This document shows positions 27,009 through 35,762 of a stretch of 64,000 bases of DNA, piece by piece (position 1 is the stretch's first letter; every line of letters begins with the position of its first letter). The notes under the pieces were generated by a model. That model saw only the letters and a program-made list of their open reading frames with translations. It was not told the origin of the DNA and did not search any database. The translations under genes were made by a program, and so were the position numbers. Origin of the DNA: Lysinibacillus sp. B2A1 (lineage in GTDB: Bacteria; Bacillota; Bacilli; Bacillales_A; Planococcaceae); the NCBI GenBank assembly GCA_002973635.1, contig CP027224.1, positions 4,700,001 through 4,764,000 on the forward strand, given 5' to 3'.

Positions 27009-27995
27009 TTGGATTCAGGTACACATTTCGTTATGGGTATAGCCCTCGGCGGTCTTGCTTTAGCTGATCCCGTGGTAGCAAATCATTCAATGACATTTAC
27101 TGCAGTAATGGCAGGCACGATTATTGGCTCACAGGCACCTGATGTCGATACTGTTTTAAAGCTGCGCAACAATGCAATTTATATTCGGCATCATCGAGGA
27201 ATTACACATTCGCTCCCAGCAGTAGCTCTCTGGCCTATCTTAATTACAGCAGTTCTATCATTCATTATTCAAGACGCAAATGTGTTTCATTTATGGCTCT
27301 GGACATTTTTAGCTGTAGCCCTTCATGTCTTTGTTGATATTTTCAATGCATATGGTACACAAGCCGTTCGCCCATTCTCCAGAAAATGGGTAGCATTAGG
27401 CGTCATCAATACCTTTGATCCTATTATTTTTTCGCTTCATTGCATTGGCATTTTATTATGGGCTTTTGGTGCAAATCCTGTTTGGACATTTAGCATCATG
27501 TACCTCATCATTATCATGTATTATCTATTACGATTTGCAGTCCAAAAATCCGTTAAAAAGGCTGTACATCATACTATTCAAGATGAGGAATATGTTATTG
27601 TAGCACCAACAATGCGCTTCTTTCACTGGCGCATTGCAGCAAAATCTAAAACACATTATTACGTTGGTCGTGCCTATGGGCGAACAGTCAATATTTATGA
27701 TAAATTTGAAATAAAGCCCTTACCAAAAACGCCTCTCATAGAAAAAGCCATGAAGGACAGAAATTTAGATGCATTCGTGTCATTCTCACCGTTATATCGC
27801 TGGGAAATTTCTGAGCTAGAAAATGGTTTAACGGAAGTGAGGTTAATTGACCTTCGCTATCGTAGTGATAATCGTTATCCTTTTGTGGCTGTTGCTCATT
27901 TAAATGATGATAACGAGATTATTACCTCCTATACTGGTTGGATTTTCACTGAAGATAAACTTCAAAAAAAATTACAGATTGGCGCAAGTAATTGA
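27009..27995 (+). CDS. yfhP: Membrane-bound metal-dependent hydrolase family protein YfhP
   Basis: A 328-residue protein of the YdjM/LexA-binding-related, inner-membrane-associated hydrolase family. The N-terminal GTHFVMGIALGG and the metal-site pattern SQAPDVDTVLK then RHHRGITHSLP are characteristic. Four hydrophobic segments follow (roughly residues 70-180). The C-terminal third is soluble. The start is TTG at 27009, supported by AGGAGTG 7 nt upstream. It is divergent from mutY and convergent with yfhJ. B. subtilis YfhP is described as a negative regulator of local spore genes; this is family knowledge, not visible here. Confidence 0.86.
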   Translation: MDSGTHFVMGIALGGLALADPVVANHSMTFTAVMAGTIIGSQAPDVDTVLKLRNNAIYIRHHRGITHSLPAVALWPILITAVLSFIIQDANVFHLWLWTFLAVALHVFVDIFNAYGTQAVRPFSRKWVALGVINTFDPIIFSLHCIGILLWAFGANPVWTFSIMYLIIIMYYLLRFAVQKSVKKAVHHTIQDEEYVIVAPTMRFFHWRIAAKSKTHYYVGRAYGRTVNIYDKFEIKPLPKTPLIEKAMKDRNLDAFVSFSPLYRWEISELENGLTEVRLIDLRYRSDNRYPFVAVAHLNDDNEIITSYTGWIFTEDKLQKKLQIGASN

Positions 27996-28000
27996 ACAGT

Positions 28001-28028
28001 AAACCCTGACCAGTGATGGTCAGGGTTT
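28001..28028. terminator. Terminator between convergent yfhP and yfhJ
   Basis: An 11-bp perfect stem (AAACCCTGACC/GGTCAGGGTTT) with a 6-nt loop. It is strong as a hairpin but has few Ts. Confidence 0.75.
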
Positions 28029-28030
28029 CG

Positions 28031-28300
28031 TTATTGCATCATATCATCACTAGCATCTAATAAATGAGCGTATTTAGGATTGCGACCTGCAAAGTTATGC
28101 AGCTTGTCACCATAGCTAGTAATTAATTGACGTACCAAATTCTCCGTGTAGTCAGCCCCACGATAGTCATAGCCTGCCCTTGCTGAAGTTGATTCAAAAT
28201 CACTCCATAAAAGCTCAACCCAAACACGTGCACGCCCTACTGACATCTGTGGATTTTTTGCAAGTAACTCCCTAATCAATTTTTCAATCTTTTCTTCCAC
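28031..28300 (-). CDS. yfhJ: WVELL-family protein YfhJ
   Basis: An 89-residue small soluble protein with the name-giving motif VWVELLWSDFESTSARAGYDY. B. subtilis YfhJ has nearly the same length and neighbours. The function is unknown. The start is GTG at 28300, directly after the yfhH stop (TAAGTG), with AGGTGGG upstream, so it is translationally coupled to yfhH. Confidence 0.86.
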   Translation of the reverse strand: MEEKIEKLIRELLAKNPQMSVGRARVWVELLWSDFESTSARAGYDYRGADYTENLVRQLITSYGDKLHNFAGRNPKYAHLLDASDDMMQ

Positions 28301-28630
28301 TTATTTTCCCACCTTTACAGGAGATAGCATCGAAACTGGTAGGGCTTCTTGATATTTGTCACCACCTAATCGATGTCCCCAAGCAAAGCGCCCCTTTAAA
28401 TAATCTACTTGGAAAAATTCGTTATCAGAGCCATCTATACGATACATTTCACCAGATATGATTGTATCTAAATCCACTAAATAAGCAGCCGCCATTAAAG
28501 CTTTTCGTTCATACACTGCAAACTCATTAATAATTCCTAGCTGTTCTGCTTTACGTGCTTTTTCCTTTAGCATCGCAATTTCTTCGCGTAATTCATGCTC
28601 TGACATGACCGCATAGTTTTTTTCACTCAT
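28301..28630 (-). CDS. yfhH: DUF1811 protein YfhH
   Basis: A 109-residue protein with an N-terminal helical part (MSEHELREEIAMLKEKARKAEQ) and a small beta domain (GEMYRIDGSDNEFFQVDYLKG then FAWGHRLGG) typical of YfhH. No catalytic role is known. It overlaps the recX stop by an ATGA and is followed without a gap by yfhJ. Confidence 0.86.
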   Translation of the reverse strand: MSEKNYAVMSEHELREEIAMLKEKARKAEQLGIINEFAVYERKALMAAAYLVDLDTIISGEMYRIDGSDNEFFQVDYLKGRFAWGHRLGGDKYQEALPVSMLSPVKVGK

Positions 28631-29430
28631 TCCTCATTCTCCTTTTCTTCTATAAAACGGTCTATAACTTCAATAGGAAAGCCCTTTTGATAGAGCGCCT
28701 GTTTTATCTTCATTTTTCGTTCATAACCAGTATACTTTGACGCGTACTTTTTCCAAACCTTTTCGCCTTGAACATCTAGCAGTTGCTGCCACTCATCTTC
28801 CTCTTGTTCGATGATAATTTGGCTCATCACCTCATCTACAACTGAAAAAGAATAACCTTTGCGCATCAGCAAATCCTGAATTTTAGCCTTGATTTGTGTT
28901 GGCGTTTTCTTTTTCTCAGAACGAACAACCTTTTCAGCCAACTGTGTCGCAAGTTTCACCTGTTCCCCATGACTGAAGGTAGCAAGTACTTCATCTTGTA
29001 AGTCCTTATCAATTCCTTTTTTTATAAGGTCTTGTCTAATTGCCTTAGGTCCTTTTTTCATTGTAGCTTTTTTCGTATCGAGTAAAGCCTTGGAGTATGT
29101 TTCATCATCTAAAAAGCCATATGATTTCAGTTTTTGTATGGCTTCTAAAATCACTGCTTCTCCAAACTCTAATGTCAAAAGCTTTTTCTTAACTTCATGC
29201 TCACTTCGCATTTGATAGGATAAAAAATTTAACGCTTTATTGAAAGCCTTCCGAATTTCATCCTCATAGGCAATTTCTTGAATATCAAATTCTTCCAGCA
29301 CCTTGCCCTTTGTTAAACCAAATTGAATAAGAATAGCCTCGTCTACAGGAAAGGCATACTCCTCGTTCAAGTATATATTATAACGTTCTGGATTGTTTTT
29401 TTGGCGTGCAATTTTTGTAATAATACGCAT
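28627..29430 (-). CDS. recX: Recombination regulator RecX
   Basis: A 267-residue all-helical protein with repeated three-helix units that binds RecA filaments and modulates recombination. Visible repeats include LSYQMRSEHEVKKKLL, LKSYGFLDDETYSKALLD and YTGYERKMKIKQALYQKGF. The length is normal for the Firmicute form. The start at 29430 follows GAGGTG by 7 nt. In B. subtilis recX and yfhF are neighbours; here an IS110-family element separates them. Confidence 0.92.
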   Translation of the reverse strand: MRIITKIARQKNNPERYNIYLNEEYAFPVDEAILIQFGLTKGKVLEEFDIQEIAYEDEIRKAFNKALNFLSYQMRSEHEVKKKLLTLEFGEAVILEAIQKLKSYGFLDDETYSKALLDTKKATMKKGPKAIRQDLIKKGIDKDLQDEVLATFSHGEQVKLATQLAEKVVRSEKKKTPTQIKAKIQDLLMRKGYSFSVVDEVMSQIIIEQEEDEWQQLLDVQGEKVWKKYASKYTGYERKMKIKQALYQKGFPIEVIDRFIEEKENEE

Positions 29431-29656
29431 ATCAAACACCTCACTATCTACGATTATAACATTTTTCACAGTACTGCATTTTCACCGTATTTTGCTATTA
29501 GATGGTAAACTAAATATCATATGTTTCACTATATTACTTTAAAGGAGCATTCCTGTTAGAAGGATTTTCAAGGGCTTGAAAAAGAAAAAGCCCTCTTGTA
29601 TGATGCATGAGTGTCAACGGGAAATTGACTCATCATCACATAGGAGGACTCCAATT

Positions 29657-30934
29657 ATGAATTCTAATACGAACCAAAAGATTAATCAAGTCTCTGAAAA
29701 AACACTCGTCATCGGTATCGACATTGCCAAGCGTACACATTATGCATGCGCGGTTGATGAAAGAGGACGCGTGCTCCAAAAATCGTTCCCTTTCTCGCAA
29801 ACAAGAGAAGGTTTCGATGCTTTTTATGAAAGATTACTGGCTTTACGTGCTACGCATGAAAAAAGTGATGTGTTAGTTGGTTTTGAACCTACTGGTCATT
29901 ACTGGATGAATCTCGCTGCTTATCTTCGTGCACATGGGATACCGTTTATCATGGTAAATCCTCATCATGTCAATCGTTCCAAAGAGTTAGATGACAATCT
30001 TCAAACAAAGAACGACCAAAAGGATGCGCTCGTCATTGCACGTTTAATGCGTGATGGACGATTTAGTTACCCACGTATTCTAGAAGGCGTGGAAGCTGAA
30101 TTGCGTAATGGCGCAACTTTGCGTGCCAAAATCCAAGAAGATGTAAATGCCCTACAAAATCGAATGATCCGTTGGTTAGATCGCTTTTTTCCTGAGTTTA
30201 CACAGGTATTTAAAAACTTCGGGAAAATGGCTTATGCGGCGCTTGAAAAGACACCACTGCCAATGGATATTCAAGGGAAAACGCCAGAAGAATTACTATT
30301 TTTATACCGCCAAGTAGATGGGATGAAAAGTCCACAGCTACCAAAGGCAAAACAATTAGTCGAGGTGGCACAAAGCTCAATTGGACTGACAGAAGGCTTA
30401 GTGATGGCACGAATAGAAATCGCCACACTCCTAGATCAGTACAAATTGATGCAACACCAATTAGACACCCTCACTGAACAGTTAATCGAACTATCGAAAG
30501 AAATGACAGACTATGAATACTTAAGTTCTGTTCCAGGCATCGGCGACGTAACAATTGTCGAGCTGCTTTCCGAAGTTGGTTCTCTTACACAATATGAGCA
30601 TCCACGCCAATTAATCAAACTAGCGGGACTCACATTACGTGAAAACTCTTCTGGACAGCATAAAGGACAAAAACGGATTTCTAAGCGTGGTAGAAGAAAA
30701 CTTCGAGCTCTTTTATTCCGTGTGATGATCCCGTTAATTCGTCATAATGAAGCCTTTAAGCAATTACATGAATACTACACTACACGCACCGTCAATCCCC
30801 TTCGTAAGAAGCAATCGATTGTCGTGCTCTGTGGAAAGTTACTGAAGATTTTACATGCCTTGTGCAAGAAGAAGGTACAGTTTGATAAGCTACAGATGAT
30901 GAAAGACCTTTATTGTCTCCAAGAGGCGGCCTAA
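29657..30934 (+). CDS. IS110-family transposase
   Basis: A 425-residue DEDD-type recombinase. The N-terminal RuvC-like domain has GIDIAKRTHYACAV (Asp), LVGFEPTGHYWMNLA (Glu) and TKNDQKDALVIARLM (two Asp). The C-terminal Transposase_20 domain has SSVPGIGDVTIVELLSE and RENSSGQHKGQKRISKRG with the serine expected for the second active site. ATG 29657 follows TAGGAGG; extension to an ATG upstream is unconserved and unsupported. The gene appears intact. Members are guided by a bridge RNA from the element's own non-coding end. Confidence 0.93.
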   Translation: MNSNTNQKINQVSEKTLVIGIDIAKRTHYACAVDERGRVLQKSFPFSQTREGFDAFYERLLALRATHEKSDVLVGFEPTGHYWMNLAAYLRAHGIPFIMVNPHHVNRSKELDDNLQTKNDQKDALVIARLMRDGRFSYPRILEGVEAELRNGATLRAKIQEDVNALQNRMIRWLDRFFPEFTQVFKNFGKMAYAALEKTPLPMDIQGKTPEELLFLYRQVDGMKSPQLPKAKQLVEVAQSSIGLTEGLVMARIEIATLLDQYKLMQHQLDTLTEQLIELSKEMTDYEYLSSVPGIGDVTIVELLSEVGSLTQYEHPRQLIKLAGLTLRENSSGQHKGQKRISKRGRRKLRALLFRVMIPLIRHNEAFKQLHEYYTTRTVNPLRKKQSIVVLCGKLLKILHALCKKKVQFDKLQMMKDLYCLQEAA

Positions 30935-31141
30935 GCAAAACCAAAGCTTGACCTACAGCAGAAGGATGACACGGAGAAGCCGGCATTATTTATCACGAAA
31001 GACCACGAGTCCCTAAAGGAGCATCGCCAGCCTCTGCCTTATGAATAGACCGAACGAAGGAATGTATGCGCAAGGACGCCAAGAGACATGGGAGGGTACG
31101 TCGTCATAAGCATCGCAGAGATCCATTAGTGCATCACATAG
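30935..31141 (+). ncRNA. Candidate bridge RNA region of the IS110 element
   Basis: About 200 nt downstream of the transposase has no open gene and is visibly richer in G and C than both the flanking host DNA and the yfhF leader. It contains several self-complementary stretches. In the IS1111-like branch the guide (bridge) RNA comes from this side. No fold was computed, so the RNA itself is inferred. Confidence 0.45.
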
Positions 31142-31279
31142 TGGAGGTGAAAGTTAATTTTATCCAATTATCTTTAGCGAAGCGTACTCACCAAATGACA
31201 ATGAATTGAAGAACTAGAAAAGACTATATGTACTAAGTGGTAAAAAAATATTTTCACCACTTTAAGAACGGGTCGAACC

Positions 31280-31293
31280 GTTGATATATCAAC
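31280..31293. promoter_or_regulatory. 14-bp perfect palindrome upstream of yfhF
   Basis: GTTGATATATCAAC lies 23 nt before the yfhF start codon and just upstream of GAGGGAGG. A weak AAGTGGT/ACCACTT hairpin is at 31236-31263. It is a possible operator. Confidence 0.35.
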
Positions 31294-31316
31294 ATTTATA
31301 GAGGGAGGGAGCTCTT

Positions 31317-32213
31317 ATGAAAATCGTTATCGCAGGTGGTACTGGCTTTGTAGGGAAAGTGCTAACTAGGCTGTTACAAGAAAATGGACATGAAATCATT
31401 ATTTTAACTCGAAACAAAACCGTGCCAGAAAAAGATATCCAATATGTACAATGGCTTCAGCAGGGTGCACGACCTGAGCAGTTGTTAAATACAGTTGATG
31501 CATTTGTTAATTTAGCAGGAATTTCTTTAAATAATGGACGTTGGACAAAAAAACAAAAAAAAGCCATTTATACAAGCCGTATGGATGCAACACTTGAAAT
31601 CGTGAGAATTATGGAGCAACTTTCCTCAAAGCCAAAAGTATTAATTAATGCCAGTGCAGTTGGGATTTATCCTACATCTACAATAACAACCTATACTGAA
31701 AATTCCATGGACTATGCAACTGATTTTTTAGGTACAACAGTTCAAGATTGGGAAAGACAGGCTAATCGCGCAGAAAAATTAGGAATACGAGTTGCGCTTG
31801 CTCGATTTGGTGTAATTTTAGGACGTGAACAAGGTGCACTTCCTTCAATGCTGCTACCCTATAAAATGCATATTGGAGGTACTATCGGTTCTGGTAAGCA
31901 ATGGCTGTCATGGGTTCATGTGGAGGATGTTGCTCGTGCTATTTATTTTGCCATTACAAATGAGAATATTAAAGGTCCCTTTAATGTCGTTGCCCCCCAT
32001 GCAGCTCGTATGAAAGATTTTGGAAAAACAATTGCTATGATAATGGGAAGAAGTCATTGGATGCCTGTGCCTAGTATGGTCATGCGTTTAGCACTTGGAG
32101 AACAAAGTATGCTTGTTTTAGAAGGACAACACGTCTTACCTAGTGTATTAGAAAAACAACATTTTACATTTAATTACCCCCATTTAAAAGAAGCACTTCA
32201 AGATTTGCTCTAA
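31317..32213 (+). CDS. yfhF: TIGR01777-family NAD-dependent epimerase YfhF
   Basis: A 298-residue SDR-fold protein of the SDR39U1/TIGR01777 family. The NAD(P) glycine motif GGTGFVGKVLTRLL lies at the N-terminus, NLAGISLNNGRWTKKQKKAI is family specific, and the C-terminal DUF1731-like part includes PVPSMVMRLALGEQSMLVLEGQHVLP. The substrate is unknown. GGGAGGGAG is spaced correctly for the ATG. In B. subtilis it neighbours recX; here the IS110 element sits in between and may have displaced its original promoter. Confidence 0.9.
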   Translation: MKIVIAGGTGFVGKVLTRLLQENGHEIIILTRNKTVPEKDIQYVQWLQQGARPEQLLNTVDAFVNLAGISLNNGRWTKKQKKAIYTSRMDATLEIVRIMEQLSSKPKVLINASAVGIYPTSTITTYTENSMDYATDFLGTTVQDWERQANRAEKLGIRVALARFGVILGREQGALPSMLLPYKMHIGGTIGSGKQWLSWVHVEDVARAIYFAITNENIKGPFNVVAPHAARMKDFGKTIAMIMGRSHWMPVPSMVMRLALGEQSMLVLEGQHVLPSVLEKQHFTFNYPHLKEALQDLL

Positions 32214-32277
32214 AAATGTAGTAGGATAAATTTTAAAAAACAACGCATTCTAATGAAAAAGAAAGGATGCGTTTTTT

Positions 32278-33096
32278 ATGTGGAAACAACATATAGTTGG
32301 AGCAGTAATTGCTACTTTTATTATTGCCGGGGCAATTAGCTTCAATCCATATTTTGCTTCTGGCTCTGATGAACACAATTGGGGCTTTAAACGAGCAAAA
32401 AATGGTGAACAAGCTGAAGCAGGAGCACAGCTTGATCAACTACTCGATAAATATGGTGCTATTTATAAAGGTAAACCCGATAAAAAAGTTGCTTATTTAA
32501 CATTTGATAACGGATATGAAAATGGGTTTACTGAAAGTATTTTGGACACATTGAAGAAGGAAAATGCACCAGCAACCTTCTTTTTAACGGGTCATTATTT
32601 AGAAAGTGCCCCGGATTTAGTGAAACGTATGGTTAAAGATGGTCATACAATTGGCAATCATTCATATGGACACCCGAATATGGCGAGAATAACACCAGAA
32701 ACTATGCGTTCGGAATGGAAAAAACTTGACGATAAGCTCCGTGAATTGACAGGCATTGAACGGACAACCTATGCTCGTCCACCGGAAGGTACATTTAATG
32801 CGAAATTATTAGAGGTAGGAAATGCTGAAGGCTACCGCCATATTTTTTGGTCTGTTGCCTTCAAGGATTGGATGAGAGATGAACGCCGCGGTGCAGATTA
32901 TGCATATAATGCTTTAATGGAACAGCTACACCCTGGCGCTGTCATATTAATGCATACTGTGGCACAGGATAATGCCGAAGCGCTTCCAATGTTTATTGCC
33001 GAAGCGAAAAAACAAGGGTATACATTTTTATCCCTTGACGATTTAGTTTTAGAATATGAAGATTTCCCTGTCGCTTTGCAATCGTCCACTCCTTAG
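32278..33096 (+). CDS. pdaA: Delta-lactam-biosynthetic de-N-acetylase (PdaA-like)
   Basis: A 272-residue NodB-type polysaccharide deacetylase. It has an N-terminal signal or anchor (VGAVIATFIIAGAISF). AYLTFDNGYENGFTESIL is the PdaA version of the TFDDG motif, with Asn in place of the second Asp. HTIGNHSYGHPN gives the zinc His pair, and ARPPEGTFN and GAVILMHTV are motifs 3 and 5. PdaA makes muramic delta-lactam in spore cortex, so expression late in sporulation is expected. AGAAAGGATG precedes the ATG. Confidence 0.9.
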   Translation: MWKQHIVGAVIATFIIAGAISFNPYFASGSDEHNWGFKRAKNGEQAEAGAQLDQLLDKYGAIYKGKPDKKVAYLTFDNGYENGFTESILDTLKKENAPATFFLTGHYLESAPDLVKRMVKDGHTIGNHSYGHPNMARITPETMRSEWKKLDDKLRELTGIERTTYARPPEGTFNAKLLEVGNAEGYRHIFWSVAFKDWMRDERRGADYAYNALMEQLHPGAVILMHTVAQDNAEALPMFIAEAKKQGYTFLSLDDLVLEYEDFPVALQSSTP

Positions 33097-33131
33097 TTAT
33101 AATGGGTAGATGATATTAAACGAACAGGGAC

Positions 33132-34517
33132 GTGGAATGCTTGACACAGCAAACAACAATGGAAGTGGGACAAAAATTCCCTTTAACAATAAAAAGACTC
33201 GGCATTAATGGCGAAGGTGTAGGCTTTTATAAGCGCAATGTCGTATTCGTAAAGGGTGCTATACCTGGTGAAGAAATTACAGCACAGGTAACGAAAACTC
33301 AGCGAAACTTTGCCGAGGCAGAAATATTAACGATTCGCAAAGCTTCAAAATATCGCCAGGAGGCACCTTGTCCAGTTTACAATGAATGTGGCGGCTGTCA
33401 GCTTCAACATATGACATATGACAAACAGTTAATGGAAAAGCGTGATATTGTTATCCAAGCATTAGAGCGTTATGCAAAACCATTAGTTTCAACTATTGAA
33501 GTGCGAAAAACACTTGGGATGGATAATCCATGGCATTACCGTAATAAAAGTCAATTCCAAGTACGAAAAGAAGGCAAGCGTGTATATGCAGGCCTATTTG
33601 CTGAAGGGAGCAACAAGCTACTCAATATTAATGATTGCCTTGTGCAGCACCCAATTACGTCTAAAATAACTGTTGCCACTCGTAAGATTTTACAAAAGCT
33701 AAATATTACGATTTACGATGGTCGTACGCTTGATGGCTTAGTGCGTACGATTGTTGTGCGTACAGGAATTCATACAGGAGAAACGCAGGTTGTGCTTGTT
33801 ACAACACGTAAAGAAATTCCACATTTAGCTGAGCTTATTTCGCGTATTAAAAAAATTGACTCAAGTATTGTGTCCATTGCACAAAATATTAATCGTGAGA
33901 AAACATCGCTCATTTTCGGTGATGAAACGATTGTTCTTGATGGCAAGGAAACAATCCATGAGGAGCTTGGTGAATTAGCCTTTGACTTATCTGCACGTGC
34001 CTTTTTCCAGTTGAATCCAACACAGACAGTTCATCTATATGATGAAATTAAAAAGGCCGCTGCATTAACAGGCAAAGAAACAGTGGTGGATGCTTACTGC
34101 GGCGTTGGGACAATCGGTTTATGGCTAGCAGACAAAGCTAAAGAAGTTCGTGGAATGGATGTTATTCTTGAAAGTATTCAGGACGCACGCAAAAATGCAC
34201 GTAACCACGGCTTCAAGCATACAAAATATGCAGTCGGCACAGCAGAAAGCGTCTTAGCAAAATGGCATAAGGAAGGCTTTACGCCAGATGTAATTACAGT
34301 AGATCCACCTCGCACAGGACTTGCACCTGAATTTATCCGTACTGTATTGAAGCTAAAACCGAAACGCTTTATCTATACATCGTGCAATCCATCAACTTTG
34401 GCGAAGGATTTAAACGAATTATCGAAAATTTATGATGTTGAGTATATTCAGCCAGTGGATATGTTTGCACAAACGGCACAGGTGGAATGTGTGGCGAAGC
34501 TGGTATTAAAAAAATAA
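33132..34517 (+). CDS. rlmD: 23S rRNA (uracil-5-)-methyltransferase, RlmD/RumA family
   Basis: A TRAM-domain class I methyltransferase, up to 461 residues. The TRAM domain covers about residues 12-70. [15 protein letters not shown] holds the Fe-S cysteines, [16 protein letters not shown] binds [12 protein letters not shown] and [14 protein letters not shown] contain the catalytic residues (Cys nucleophile). The start is unsure: GTG 33132, TTG 33141 or ATG 33159 are possible and AGGGACG best fits the TTG. B. subtilis has two such enzymes (RlmCD and YfjO); closeness to pdaA (yfjS) suggests the YfjO type. Confidence 0.88.
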   Translation: MECLTQQTTMEVGQKFPLTIKRLGINGEGVGFYKRNVVFVKGAIPGEEITAQVTKTQRNFAEAEILTIRKASKYRQEAPCPVYNECGGCQLQHMTYDKQLMEKRDIVIQALERYAKPLVSTIEVRKTLGMDNPWHYRNKSQFQVRKEGKRVYAGLFAEGSNKLLNINDCLVQHPITSKITVATRKILQKLNITIYDGRTLDGLVRTIVVRTGIHTGETQVVLVTTRKEIPHLAELISRIKKIDSSIVSIAQNINREKTSLIFGDETIVLDGKETIHEELGELAFDLSARAFFQLNPTQTVHLYDEIKKAAALTGKETVVDAYCGVGTIGLWLADKAKEVRGMDVILESIQDARKNARNHGFKHTKYAVGTAESVLAKWHKEGFTPDVITVDPPRTGLAPEFIRTVLKLKPKRFIYTSCNPSTLAKDLNELSKIYDVEYIQPVDMFAQTAQVECVAKLVLKK

Positions 34518-34521
34518 GTCA

Positions 34522-34558
34522 AAAAGGACGTCTCAGAAGTTTAAGACGTCCTTTTTTT
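34522..34558 (+). terminator. Terminator of the RNA methyltransferase gene
   Basis: The stem AAGGACGTCT/AGACGTCCTT with a 10-nt loop is followed by seven Ts. Confidence 0.88.
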
Positions 34559-34843
34559 GATGCACAGCTCAAGCTGCCTGGTGGATGATGGATGGTCCAG
34601 AAAAATCAACACCTTAACCAAAAACCCAGGATTTAAAAGATTTTTATGCGTTAAATTTTTAACTTTGAGCTAAAAAGCTTTGAAACGTGAACTTTGTGTT
34701 TTTAATTTTAACCTTTAAGCTTTTATTTTAGATTGTTTAAAGTTCCTTTGTAATAAGACATGTTTAAGGTTTCAACTCGCACACATGCCTTGAAGCGCGA
34801 GCGATTTTTCGTTTTCCATTTTCGCTAGACCATGCATATTACA
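34559..34843. other. Gene-free stretch
   Basis: AT-rich sequence with several AAGCTTT-like short repeats but no reading frame with a ribosome site, no terminator and no RNA gene that I recognise. Confidence 0.5.
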
Positions 34844-35479
34844 TTAAGCTTGTACTTCAATAAATGTTGTGGCATTTGATTCCGATAGCACAGCGTCTAC
34901 CTCTGATTCAAATTCCTCAATTCTACTATTTAATGCTTCAATTTTCTTTTTAACATTCATCGGATCAATTAACTCATATTCATTTCTTTTCATAAATGTC
35001 TCTGTATGTAGTTTTACCTCTTCTGGAGATTGTTTATCTTTATTACCTAATATATTGATTAAATATGTTTCAAGCTTTGCAGGCAACGCATCATTTTCTT
35101 TAGCGACCATATTGATTGCTGAACGGTATTGCTGCTGCATAACTTCTAATAATTTCTTTTCAAATTGAATGGACTGTTTGCGTTCTATTGCCTCTGCCAC
35201 AGTCATTTCTTCTTTCCCTACAGCCACCTTTGTTCTAGCATTCGATGCTACAACTAATGATTTAATACGGTTGCGATAGTCAATTAAACCAACTACTTTA
35301 TCGTATGAGGATTGCATCTGTTTTTCATATTCTTGAATCTCAACACCATTAATTTTGCTATTACTTTTACGATTAGCTAAAACTGTACTAACTTCATTTG
35401 TTGCTGCTTCTATACGATGATTGAGCATCTTTAATTCTGTTAATGCACGGTGAATGGATAACTTTTTAATTTCAGTCAT
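34844..35479 (-). CDS. Uncharacterised coiled-coil protein
   Basis: A 211-residue protein with no signal peptide or membrane helix. It is predicted to be almost wholly helical: SIHRALTELKMLNHRIEAAT at the start, a Lys/Asn-rich linker (LANRKSNSKINGVEIQ), and a heptad-like tail (VKKKIEALNSRIEEFESEV). The start at 35479 follows GGGGAG by 7 nt. Similar proteins occur in phage and plasmid contexts in my memory, but no phage genes surround it. I assign no function. Confidence 0.72.
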   Translation of the reverse strand: MTEIKKLSIHRALTELKMLNHRIEAATNEVSTVLANRKSNSKINGVEIQEYEKQMQSSYDKVVGLIDYRNRIKSLVVASNARTKVAVGKEEMTVAEAIERKQSIQFEKKLLEVMQQQYRSAINMVAKENDALPAKLETYLINILGNKDKQSPEEVKLHTETFMKRNEYELIDPMNVKKKIEALNSRIEEFESEVDAVLSESNATTFIEVQA

Positions 35480-35657
35480 GTTTATTCTCCCCATAATTTG
35501 TAATCTAAGCGCAATGTTCTTCTATTATATCCAGTTAGCTATTTAAAGTACAAATATTACCTATAATTAATAGTATTTGATTTTATGATTCCTTATCTGT
35601 ATAATATCAAACTAGGTGCCAAACCTAAGTGATATGGACGGAACATCCTTATCACGC

Positions 35658-35697
35658 AAAAAACGCCAATACAGCACGGATTTGCTGGGCGTTTTTT
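35658..35697 (-). terminator. Terminator of the MFS transporter gene
   Basis: The outer stem AAAAAACGCC/GGCGTTTTTT and an inner CAGCA/TGCTG stem lie 66 nt after the MFS stop codon on the minus strand. Confidence 0.8.
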
Positions 35698-35762
35698 GTT
35701 TTATGAGCGGGAAGATGAGCCCCGCTCTTTTTCTTTGAAATTTTCCTCTACCTCTTTATTAC

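Larger units (their letters stand above)
29560..31150 (+). mobile_element. IS110-family (IS1111-like) insertion sequence
   Basis: The boundaries are approximate. The element holds one transposase gene, a structured left end (hairpins at 29575-29593 and 29607-29633) and about 210 bp of non-coding right end. Subterminal TGATGCA (29601-29607) faces TGCATCA (31130-31136), and CATCACATAG recurs at 29634 and 31132. IS110 elements lack terminal repeats and target duplications, so exact ends need an empty-site comparison. It lies between recX and yfhF, which are adjacent in related genomes. Confidence 0.75.

Noticed and set aside
31268..31280. Possible LexA box (GAACGGGTCGAAC) near the recX/yfhF region
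   Set aside because: It is a direct rather than inverted arrangement and does not match the Bacillus GAAC-N4-GTTC consensus.
35705..35727. GAGCGGG/CCCGCTC hairpin followed by Ts on the plus strand
   Set aside because: There is no plus-strand gene upstream for it to terminate, so I list no separate feature.
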